Below are positions 7,927 through 14,000 of a stretch of DNA of 64,000 nt, one piece after another. The first letter of the stretch is position 1, and the number at the start of each line of letters is the position of its first letter. The translations under genes were made by a program, and so were the position numbers. Under the pieces are notes generated by a model, which did no database searches, was not told where the DNA came from, and was given only the letters and a program-made list of their open reading frames with translations. The DNA comes from Flavobacteriales bacterium (GTDB lineage: Bacteria > Bacteroidota > Bacteroidia > Flavobacteriales > CAJXXR01), in NCBI GenBank assembly GCA_025210805.1, contig JAOAQX010000027.1:46500-110499 (forward strand), given 5' to 3'.

Positions 7927-8145
7927 TTAGTTGTTGTGTAGAAAAGATTTTAACTCTATGATTGCCGACTCTAAATGGCTGGCAAAATCTCGTAGATACT
8001 CTAGCTTATATTGAACTCCTTCTGCTTCATCAGATGATTTCCACTCTTGGGATTTCATTTTAAATTCGGCTTCTGTTTTACTGATGATGATGCTAGTTTC
8101 AATAAAATCAGTTTCGTATTGTTTTAGTCTTTGTGTGAACTCCAT
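7927..8145 (-). CDS. Small hypothetical coiled-coil phage protein
   Basis: A 72-residue acidic protein (MEFTQRLKQYETDFIETSII ... DFASHLESAIIELKSFLHNN) that appears wholly helical with heptad-spaced hydrophobics. No family is recognised. The leader actaaaacaaacgtt precedes the ATG. It is the first gene after a strong hairpin that separates it from the promoter-proximal gene, so its expression may depend on read-through. Confidence 0.55.
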   Translation of the reverse strand: MEFTQRLKQYETDFIETSIIISKTEAEFKMKSQEWKSSDEAEGVQYKLEYLRDFASHLESAIIELKSFLHNN

Positions 8146-8165
8146 AACGTTTGTTTTAGTTTTTT

Positions 8166-8198
8166 AAAAAGGAAGCCTAGCCTCTCAACTAGGCCTCC
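8166..8198 (-). terminator. Intrinsic terminator or attenuator inside the early operon
   Basis: Read leftward, a 10-bp stem (GGAGGCCTAG / CTAGGCTTCC, one G-T pair) with an 8-base loop is followed by TTTTT. It lies between the stop of the first early gene (8214) and the start of the next (8145). Because the downstream genes have no obvious promoter of their own, it may attenuate the operon. Confidence 0.7.
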
Positions 8199-8213
8199 AA
8201 GGGTTGGCTACTA

Positions 8214-8543
8214 TTAAACTGCTTCTTTAAGTTGATTTTGTAACTTTATTTTGTTTGAATTGCTCAATGATAATGCTTCGCAATTTTCGTTTTCGTGCCA
8301 TCTTAATTCAATATCAGATAACTTGTAATCATCTGCCGTGAACTCTACTTCAAATGAAGCTTCGCAACTAAAATCTTCAAGCTCGATTAAATATTCTTTT
8401 TCAAAGAAAAACCCGCTTTTTGATTCATCTAAGTCTCTTTCAGTTATCAACTTATCTAAAGTCCACTCTGTGATTTCTCTTATAATAACTTGTACTATTT
8501 CTGTAGTAAGTTCTTTTGTTGTTGTAGGATTTTGTAGTATCAT
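8214..8543 (-). CDS. First gene of the leftward early operon, hypothetical
   Basis: A 109-residue acidic protein (MILQNPTTTKELTTEIVQVI, LIELEDFSCEASFEVEFTAD). The second half is beta-rich, the first helical. The frame stays open to an ATG at 8750, but that would run through the promoter and into the divergent repressor gene. The ATG at 8543 sits about 24 bases after a consensus -7 element and has the leader actaaacaacacaaca. The function is unknown; as the promoter-proximal gene opposite the repressor it could be an early regulator. Confidence 0.6.
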   Translation of the reverse strand: MILQNPTTTKELTTEIVQVIIREITEWTLDKLITERDLDESKSGFFFEKEYLIELEDFSCEASFEVEFTADDYKLSDIELRWHENENCEALSLSNSNKIKLQNQLKEAV

Positions 8544-8567
8544 TGTTGTGTTGTTTAGTATTTGATA

Positions 8568-8597
8568 CAAATATACGAACATTTGTTCGTAACACAA
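8568..8597 (-). promoter_or_regulatory. Leftward early promoter with the repressor operator in its spacer
   Basis: Read leftward: TTG (8595-8597), a 19-base spacer, and TATATTTG (8568-8575), the Bacteroidota TTG-N19-TAnnTTTG pattern. A perfect inverted repeat TACGAACA-TT-TGTTCGTA (8574-8591) fills the spacer and enters the -7 element. It is the obvious candidate binding site for the repressor encoded divergently at 8655. A second, wider pair of half sites (GAACA 8608-8612, TGTTC 8627-8631) lies nearer the repressor start and may serve autoregulation. Confidence 0.75.
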
Positions 8598-8654
8598 TAG
8601 TATTATTGAACATTTTTGCGTGTTTTTGTTCGTGAAAACCACAACTAACTGATT

Positions 8655-9332
8655 ATGAATGCAAAGGAAATAAAAAAACATAGAGAGGATATGAATCTCA
8701 CTCAGATTGAGTTTGGTGAGCGGCTTGGTGTCGGTGCAAGGAGTATTCAATATTGGGAAAACGGAACGCGTTCTATTTCTAAAAATGCTTTATTATTATT
8801 AAAGCAGATATTAAATGAACAAAAACACGAACAACAAACGAACACTGACTTAACAAACAATCACGGAAATAAATTCAAGGAATTAGATAATGGCAGGTTT
8901 TTATTAAAAGTGAATCTTATACCATTTTCCGCACACGCATCATATTTAGAAACATTGGAACAAGGATTAGAACCAGTAGAATTTGAAGAGATTGGTTTTG
9001 TAGTAGAAAGGTTTGGAAAAGGGAACTATTTAGGCTTTACAGTTAAAGGTGATAGTATGAATGGTGGAATGCTAAATGACACTCCTGATGGTGCAATGGT
9101 TCTTGGTCGAGAGCTAGGCAAACATCATTGGATAGATGGGTTTAATTCATCCGATTATGGATGGATCATCATTTGCGAACAAGGAATCTTTCATAAAGAT
9201 ATCACCCACCTTAATAAAGATAAAGGTACTATTACGTGCCACAGCAGAAATAAGTCTCCAGAATATTCAGATTTTGAACTAGAGCTGAACAAAGTGAAAC
9301 AGATTTTTAAAGTTATTAAGCGGACATACTGA
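8655..9332 (+). CDS. CI/LexA-type phage repressor (HTH_XRE plus S24 domain)
   Basis: A 225-residue protein. Residues 1-52 are a Cro/CI helix-turn-helix (MNLTQIEFGERLGVGARSIQ, YWENGTRSI). After a Gln/Asn linker, the C-terminal half matches the S24/LexA fold: GFTVKGDSMNGGML with the putative nucleophile Ser134, and GIFHKDIT with Lys181 in the place of the general base. Such proteins keep the prophage silent and can be inactivated by RecA-stimulated self-cleavage; whether this one cleaves itself is not shown by sequence. It is divergent from the early operon, with an inverted-repeat operator between. Two further CGAACA half sites lie inside its own coding region (8828, 8839). Confidence 0.9.
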   Translation: MNAKEIKKHREDMNLTQIEFGERLGVGARSIQYWENGTRSISKNALLLLKQILNEQKHEQQTNTDLTNNHGNKFKELDNGRFLLKVNLIPFSAHASYLETLEQGLEPVEFEEIGFVVERFGKGNYLGFTVKGDSMNGGMLNDTPDGAMVLGRELGKHHWIDGFNSSDYGWIIICEQGIFHKDITHLNKDKGTITCHSRNKSPEYSDFELELNKVKQIFKVIKRTY

Positions 9333-9374
9333 TAATAATGCTTGATGACAATAAATAACGAATAAATTATAATT

Positions 9375-10415
9375 ATGGAACTAAAACAAAAACTAAACAA
9401 CCTTCACGAAAGGGTTGACAACTTAAAGGCACAGATTACAACGGAAGAAGCAACTAAAAACGCATTCGTAATGCCTTTTCTTCAAATTTTAGGTTATGAT
9501 ATCTTTAATCCTATTGAGGTCGTGCCTGAGTTTACAGCAGATTTAGGAACAAAAAAAGGCGAAAAGGTTGATTATGCCATCATGAAAGATGGACAACCAA
9601 TAATAATAATTGAGTGCAAGCATTGGAAAGAGAAACTAGACTCTCACGCCTCACAATTACATAGGTATTTCAATGTTACTAAATCAAGGTTTGCAATTCT
9701 AACAAATGGAGTTAAGTATGAATTTTACACTGACTTAGAAAAGTCTAACATAATGGATTCTAAGCCATTTTTAGAAATCAACCTAGATAAATTAAAAGAC
9801 AATAACGTAAAACAATTGATTAAGTTTCAGAAAGAAAACTATAATCAAAACGATATCTTAAATTCAGCAAGTTCGTTAAAGTACATTAAAGCTCTTAGGG
9901 TTGAATTTGAAAAAGAACTGGAAAGTCCATCAGATGAATTAACAAAAATTCTTGTAAAACGATTTTTTGATGGGAAACTAAACAGTAATAGGCTTGAAAA
10001 CTTTAAAGAATATTTAGCATCAGCAATAAAATCATCTATTAATGACACTATAAATAACAGACTTCATAAAGCTTTATCAACACAAGCAGAGAAGGAAGAA
10101 GAAATATCTATTGAAGATAGTAAAATAAACACCACTGAAGAAGAGCTTGAAGGCTTTCAAATAGTAAAAGCAATACTTAGACAAAAAATATCATCAAACC
10201 AAATAGCTCATCGAGATACTCAGTCTTATTTTGGAATTCTTTTTGAGGACAATAATAGAAAGCCTATTTGCCGACTATATGTAGAAGGAGAAAGGAAGCG
10301 TATTGGTTTGTTTGATGAAGACAAGAAGGAAATTAAACATGATATTGATTCAATAGAAGATATTTATAAGTTCTCAGAACTGCTGCTAGCTACTACTGAA
10401 ATGTACACAAAATAA
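9375..10415 (+). CDS. HsdR-N-type PD-(D/E)XK nuclease-like protein
   Basis: A 346-residue protein. The N-terminal 150 residues match the 'type I restriction enzyme R protein N-terminus' domain (HSDR_N): TTEEATKNAFVMPFLQILGY, then KVDYAI (Asp66) and IIIIECKHWKEKL (Glu80, Lys82), then the SRFAILTNGVKYEFYTD segment. The D-x13-ExK spacing keeps the catalytic core. There is no helicase, so it is not a type I R subunit. The C-terminal 100 residues form a second beta-rich domain (SYFGILFEDNNRKPICRLYV) like those of other solo HSDR_N proteins. It is in the accessory cassette behind the repressor, where defence or superinfection-exclusion genes often sit; that role is inference. Confidence 0.8.
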   Translation: MELKQKLNNLHERVDNLKAQITTEEATKNAFVMPFLQILGYDIFNPIEVVPEFTADLGTKKGEKVDYAIMKDGQPIIIIECKHWKEKLDSHASQLHRYFNVTKSRFAILTNGVKYEFYTDLEKSNIMDSKPFLEINLDKLKDNNVKQLIKFQKENYNQNDILNSASSLKYIKALRVEFEKELESPSDELTKILVKRFFDGKLNSNRLENFKEYLASAIKSSINDTINNRLHKALSTQAEKEEEISIEDSKINTTEEELEGFQIVKAILRQKISSNQIAHRDTQSYFGILFEDNNRKPICRLYVEGERKRIGLFDEDKKEIKHDIDSIEDIYKFSELLLATTEMYTK

Positions 10416-10423
10416 ATCCATCT

Positions 10424-10861
10424 ATGAAAAAACTACTTACACTACTATTACTACCCATTTTATTCATTTCTTGCAGTAAAGAAATCGGAGAAGGAGAGTT
10501 GAAATTTTACGCCAAAGGATGGGGTGATATTACAATGACATTTATTGACGATAAAGGGTTTTATAAAACAAAAACCGTTGTTTTAGAGAAGACCAAGAAC
10601 GAAGAAACAAAAGAATATGAATTTGATGATGTTGTAACTAAATTTACAGTTAAGGAGGAAGGTCAGTACACTTTTAATATAAGAGGAAATAGTGCTAAAA
10701 CTGCAACAGGTCATCCTATTATAATAAATGGTGATACTCTTTTCTATCCTGTTGCAATAAATGAAATGCGAATCGAATTTAATGGTGAGGTTTTAGTGAC
10801 CAAGAAAGATATTGATTTGACTGGTAAATCTGTTCAGATATCGGCTGATATTACTGAGTGA
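10424..10861 (+). CDS. Predicted lipoprotein of the prophage accessory cassette
   Basis: A 145-residue protein with a signal peptide and lipobox (LLLLPILFISCSK, Cys17). The mature part is beta-rich (KFYAKGWGDITMTFIDDKGF, GQYTFNIRGNSAKT) and probably a single Ig-like or transthyretin-like domain. It follows the nuclease gene by only 8 bases and is likely co-transcribed. A lysogen-expressed surface lipoprotein could alter host-cell entry by other phages, but nothing in the sequence proves that. Confidence 0.7.
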   Translation: MKKLLTLLLLPILFISCSKEIGEGELKFYAKGWGDITMTFIDDKGFYKTKTVVLEKTKNEETKEYEFDDVVTKFTVKEEGQYTFNIRGNSAKTATGHPIIINGDTLFYPVAINEMRIEFNGEVLVTKKDIDLTGKSVQISADITE

Positions 10862-10886
10862 TAAATAATTTATAAACAACTATATT

Positions 10887-11108
10887 ATGAGACAAGAACA
10901 AATTAACAACTTAACAAACATGGAGGAAGTTATCGCTTTTTTAAGCCCAGAAGATGACCAATTATACCCTACCATAGAGGAAATTAGTGCGGTTGAAAGA
11001 CGAATTGCAAAAGCTAAGATTGAGCCTATTGATGCAATTCAAGGCACTAAGTACAAGTTCGCAATAAATCATGCTAAAGACATTGCTAACAAGCATAAAA
11101 AGAACTGA
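10887..11108 (+). CDS. Small hypothetical protein of the accessory cassette
   Basis: A 73-residue helical protein (MRQEQINNLTNMEEVIAFLS, EEISAVERRIAKAKIEPIDA) with a basic C-terminal end. No family is recognised. It lies 25 bases after the lipoprotein gene and 3 bases before the next gene, so it belongs to the same transcript. Confidence 0.55.
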   Translation: MRQEQINNLTNMEEVIAFLSPEDDQLYPTIEEISAVERRIAKAKIEPIDAIQGTKYKFAINHAKDIANKHKKN

Positions 11109-11111
11109 AAT

Positions 11112-11558
11112 ATGGACAATCGTAAATTTAATTTAAACTGCATCAAAGACTTAGTTAATGTGAAATATGGAGATTTTCAAGGTTTTATTGAAGTAGACCA
11201 GTTTCCAAATGAACTAAAGAAAATTTGTGCAGATAAAGGTGTTGACTATTCTAAATATCACTTTTTGGGATTAATCGGGCACGATGAGTCAAACTATGAC
11301 CACAGCAATAGTTCTATCACTTGCCAAGCTTTATTTATTAGTAAAAATTTCGGTAGGAATTTTGATGAAATTGAAAAAACCATTAAACTAAATGATGGTA
11401 TTACAGCAGTTAACACAGTTACTGTTGAAGTTTCTTATTCGGTTTTATTTAAATATATAAAAAGAATAAGTTTTGGATTAATATCCCCTTTGTCAAAATC
11501 TATTACAAAACTAGATATAAGTAAGATGCCAACTAATGATCTAAATACCGAATTATGA
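11112..11558 (+). CDS. Hypothetical protein of the accessory cassette
   Basis: A 148-residue protein without signal peptide. It has aromatic and acidic stretches (VKYGDFQGFIEVDQFPNELK, YHFLGLIGHDESNYDHSNSS) and a more hydrophobic second half with a short segment ISFGLISPL. The His/Asp-rich GHDESNYDH sequence could bind metal, but this is only suggestive. Its TGA overlaps the ATG of the next gene (ATGA), showing translational coupling. Confidence 0.55.
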   Translation: MDNRKFNLNCIKDLVNVKYGDFQGFIEVDQFPNELKKICADKGVDYSKYHFLGLIGHDESNYDHSNSSITCQALFISKNFGRNFDEIEKTIKLNDGITAVNTVTVEVSYSVLFKYIKRISFGLISPLSKSITKLDISKMPTNDLNTEL

Positions 11559-11911
11559 AGGATGCGGAAATGTATAAACTCTCGATGAGTTACGAGCTTT
11601 TCATTCGTAATGCATACAGTACGTACAGTACAGATAAACATGGAGCTCACAATCACTTTATGCTCAATTTAATGAAAATGGAGAACGGTACCAAGCTCTA
11701 TGGATTAAATCTATCAAAGCAATTAGAGATTGTGAAGAAGCATATTTCAAACGCTTTATTGAAATACTCAAAAACACATCCTTTCTCTTCAAATACTCAG
11801 TTTTTTCTAAAGATGAACGATAAAATCCCATTTTGTGCGTCTTCGGTCTCCTTAATGGAGATAGTCGAAATTTCATTGGATAAAGTCATTACGATAAGGG
11901 ATGCAAAATAA
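11555..11911 (+). CDS. Hypothetical protein, last gene of the accessory cassette
   Basis: A 118-residue protein (MKDAEMYKLSMSYELFIRNA, KHISNALLKYSKTHPFSSNT) coupled to the upstream gene through ATGA. It appears soluble and mainly helical. No family is recognised. Its 3' end overlaps that of the convergent gene at 11889 by 23 bases. Confidence 0.5.
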   Translation: MKDAEMYKLSMSYELFIRNAYSTYSTDKHGAHNHFMLNLMKMENGTKLYGLNLSKQLEIVKKHISNALLKYSKTHPFSSNTQFFLKMNDKIPFCASSVSLMEIVEISLDKVITIRDAK

Positions 11912-12257
11912 GGTCAATATCCTTTTTTCTATCCAACCAAACACGAATATGAACAAAAGGACTATTTAGTATTTCATCTTTGTAAATGCTAAGGGTATTA
12001 CCCTGTTTTAAGGCTTCCCTAACCCTTTTGGAGTCTTTCCATGAAATCTTTCCAACTACCTCGATATCGTGTAAAATATACACGTGTTCGCCTATTGTTT
12101 TTAAGGAAAAATTATTTTCATATTGGTCGATTTGACCAATAATAGGAACTTCTAAGCCAAGAAGAGTTTTATGCCTTACAGATTTAGAAGCTTTGACTTC
12201 CCAAATGATATAGAAAGTCAAAGTTAGTAGTGTAGGTATGATTAATATGTAGATCAT
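11889..12257 (-). CDS. Small membrane-anchored hypothetical protein
   Basis: A 122-residue protein with an N-terminal transmembrane helix (MIYILIIPTLLTLTFYIIWE) and a beta-rich cytoplasmic or periplasmic domain (HVYILHDIEVVGKISWKDSK). No lipobox. The family is not recognised. Its ATG overlaps the stop of the upstream Myb-like gene by 4 bases, so the genes form one leftward unit. Confidence 0.55.
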   Translation of the reverse strand: MIYILIIPTLLTLTFYIIWEVKASKSVRHKTLLGLEVPIIGQIDQYENNFSLKTIGEHVYILHDIEVVGKISWKDSKRVREALKQGNTLSIYKDEILNSPFVHIRVWLDRKKDIDLILHPLS

Positions 12258-12790
12258 TTAACCCTCCATACTCTTCTTGTGTTATCCGACCATTTTTTGG
12301 TTATAAATTTTCCGCTTGGAAATGAATTAATTTGATTCCTAACTGTTGGGTGTTCATCTGTCGGATACTGGTAGCTTTGCCCTATTGCTAAATTTGATAG
12401 CAAAGCTAAATGTTGAGATGATTTTGAACTTCTATCAAGGATAGGTATGTCATCATCAATATGACTAAAATCAAAGTATTTATCTAGGTTTTTAGAGTTT
12501 TCAAGCTTGGTTCTTTTTTTAATTAAATTACGTTTTTTATTTACTGCTGAATATGTTCTACCAGTTCTTCTTGCTATTTCCGAAATTGGCATATCAGATT
12601 TCAAAAACTCTAATTCCTCTTTAGTCCAAGCTTGATTTTTTCGCTTGGTGAGACCGAGCTCTTTAGCTTTTAGTCGAATTGAATTATCCGATCTGTCGAA
12701 CTCTTTTTTTAGTTCAGAAAATGGTGTTTCTCCGTAATTTTCACGCAAATAGTTTATCTCTACTTCACTCCATTCTTTATTTTTAGCCAT
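12254..12790 (-). CDS. Myb/SANT- or GcrA-like double HTH protein
   Basis: A 178-residue protein with two related N-terminal helix-turn-helix units: EWSEVEINYLRENYGETPFS ... SIRLKAKELGLTKR (residues 5-50) and AWTKEELEFLKSDMPISEIA ... NKKRNLIKKR (54-93). Both have the Trp-acidic opening and the 'A.E.GR(S/T).(S/N)A(I/V).K' pattern seen in phage Myb/SANT-like and GcrA-like proteins. The C-terminal half has no recognised domain. It probably binds DNA and may regulate phage genes. It lies between two other leftward genes with overlapping ends. Confidence 0.65.
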   Translation of the reverse strand: MAKNKEWSEVEINYLRENYGETPFSELKKEFDRSDNSIRLKAKELGLTKRKNQAWTKEELEFLKSDMPISEIARRTGRTYSAVNKKRNLIKKRTKLENSKNLDKYFDFSHIDDDIPILDRSSKSSQHLALLSNLAIGQSYQYPTDEHPTVRNQINSFPSGKFITKKWSDNTRRVWRVK

Positions 12791-13253
12791 TTTGGTTATT
12801 TATTTTATCAAATATATGAATAATACCTTTTTCTATGAATTTCTTCCTAGAAGCATTTGCGTACGATGCTAGTGAGGAATAGCCAAAATATGAAGCAATA
12901 TCCGTATCCGTAATATTAAGTGCTTTCTTTACCTCCTTAATGGTAGTGGTTGTCTCTACTGCTATTTCCTCCACGGCATACTTTAGCTCGCCATGTTGGT
13001 TAAGAAGGTCCAACAACTGTTCTAAGCCCATTTCATTAATCTTAAAAGAAGCAATAGTGACTAATTTTGCTTGATGCAAATTTTCATCAATGCTATGAAC
13101 ATTGTCGGGTAAACCTTTCGTTAAACGGCTATCCCTACGCTTTCTCTTAGCTTCTTGCCTCAAGTGCTCTAACACTTCTTTCCTACTTCCTTTAAATGAG
13201 TAGTATTTTGGGCTTGTAAATTTTGGGTTGTATATTCCTAATAGGTTTTTCAT
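12783..13253 (-). CDS. Hypothetical protein with C-terminal HTH
   Basis: A 156-residue basic protein. The C-terminal 50 residues (ALNITDTDIASYFGYSSLAS, YANASRKKFIEKGIIHIF) look like a helix-turn-helix with a well-marked recognition helix, as in small phage and plasmid regulators. The N-terminus is basic (KRKRRDSRLTKG). It overlaps the downstream Myb-like gene by 8 bases. The exact role is unknown. Confidence 0.55.
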   Translation of the reverse strand: MKNLLGIYNPKFTSPKYYSFKGSRKEVLEHLRQEAKRKRRDSRLTKGLPDNVHSIDENLHQAKLVTIASFKINEMGLEQLLDLLNQHGELKYAVEEIAVETTTTIKEVKKALNITDTDIASYFGYSSLASYANASRKKFIEKGIIHIFDKINNQNG

Positions 13254-13292
13254 GTTATTTGTTTTATGTTGTTATTTACTTATTCTTTTACT

Positions 13293-13751
13293 CTACATCA
13301 AAGCATCTAGCCTATGTTGTTGAAAATCTGCTAAAATAGGGCTATCATAAGATCCTTTTGTTGGGTCTAAATCGTGGTATTTTCTTAAATTATCTTCGGT
13401 ATTTTGAAGTCCTTCCGAAATTGCTAAACGTGAAATTATTCCTTTGATTCCTTTAGTTGTTATGAAAACGATTTTTTCATTTTCCACCCTATTCAATAAA
13501 GAAGTCATCGCTTCTTTTAGGTTTAAAAATCCCTTGTAATTGGTCTTGTTCTTCATTAGCCAAATAATAAGCCCCTTGAGCTCCACTAAATGCTCTTTAT
13601 TAATGAAATTACCTTTTTCGAATGCTCTTTGTTCTGAAAGCTTTGAAGATAAGCCTTGAACTTTGTAATAAGTTTTCTTGTCTTCTGCTTTAAGTTGCTT
13701 CAAGGTTCTTCCTGCTTTTAGTTCGTTGATTTGTTGTTGTAAAGTTGTCAT
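13293..13751 (-). CDS. Hypothetical helical phage protein
   Basis: A 152-residue, mostly helical, basic protein (MTTLQQQINELKAGRTLKQL, HLVELKGLIIWLMKNKTNYK). No family is recognised. The leader aaaactaaacaacg precedes the ATG, as in other genes of this prophage, and a consensus promoter lies 29 bases upstream. It is the first gene of the leftward group 13751-11889. Confidence 0.55.
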   Translation of the reverse strand: MTTLQQQINELKAGRTLKQLKAEDKKTYYKVQGLSSKLSEQRAFEKGNFINKEHLVELKGLIIWLMKNKTNYKGFLNLKEAMTSLLNRVENEKIVFITTKGIKGIISRLAISEGLQNTEDNLRKYHDLDPTKGSYDSPILADFQQHRLDALM

Positions 13752-13779
13752 CGTTGTTTAGTTTTAAATGATTACACCA

Positions 13780-13809
13780 CAAATATAATCATATACTTAT
13801 ATATGACAA
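13780..13809 (-). promoter_or_regulatory. Promoter of the 13751-11889 gene group with an inverted repeat in its spacer
   Basis: Read leftward: TTG (13807-13809), 19 bases, TATATTTG (13780-13787). The spacer is filled by an inverted repeat with 7-bp arms, TCATATA-TAAG-TATATGA (13789-13806), a likely operator for an unidentified regulator, perhaps one of the HTH proteins of this group. Confidence 0.65.
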
Positions 13810-13903
13810 AGAAAAAAGGAAATATTATTAAGTGTTTACTTATTTTTTTACCTTCAGCTATTTTTTTGTACTTTTGAAGAGTTATTTAACATGTCTTACT
13901 GTA

Positions 13904-13931
13904 TTGAGAAATGAATAAATTCATTTCTCAA
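13904..13931. repeat. Perfect 28-bp inverted repeat
   Basis: TTGAGAAATGAAT-AA-ATTCATTTCTCAA: both arms are 13 bp and match without a mismatch. It may be a hairpin of a small RNA, or a protein/recombinase site (it can also be read as 10-bp arms around an 8-bp centre). Confidence 0.85.
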
Positions 13932-13959
13932 CAAGGATTATTCCGTTGAAAACTCATTT

Positions 13960-13984
13960 AAAGCGGCTTTCGGGTCGCTTTTTT
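13960..13984 (+). terminator. Rightward intrinsic terminator
   Basis: An 8-bp stem AAAGCGGC / GTCGCTTT with loop TTTCGG and a following T run on the plus strand. No protein-coding gene ends before it on that strand, so it would terminate the candidate small RNA. On the minus strand it lacks a T run, so it is a poor terminator for leftward transcripts. Confidence 0.6.
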
Positions 13985-14000
13985 ACAATATCATCAAACA

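Larger units (their letters stand above)
13869..13984 (+). ncRNA. Candidate small RNA between integrase and early genes
   Basis: On the plus strand a TACTTTTG element (13869-13876) fits the -7 consensus, and about 100 bases later an 8-bp stem (AAAGCGGC / GTCGCTTT, loop TTTCGG) followed by a T run (to 13984) forms a terminator. No open frame of note lies between. The predicted transcript (about 13883-13984) includes a perfect 13-bp-arm hairpin (13904-13931). The -33 element is poor, so this is tentative. Confidence 0.35.

Noticed and set aside
8544..8750. Upstream extension of the first early gene to an ATG at 8750
   Set aside because: It would run through the promoter, the operator and the start of the divergent repressor.
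9375..10415. Type I restriction enzyme R subunit
   Set aside because: Only the N-terminal nuclease domain is present; no helicase motifs and no HsdM/HsdS genes nearby.
13960..13984. Terminator of the integrase gene
   Set aside because: The hairpin has a T run only on the plus strand; leftward transcripts would meet no T run, so it is assigned to a rightward transcript.
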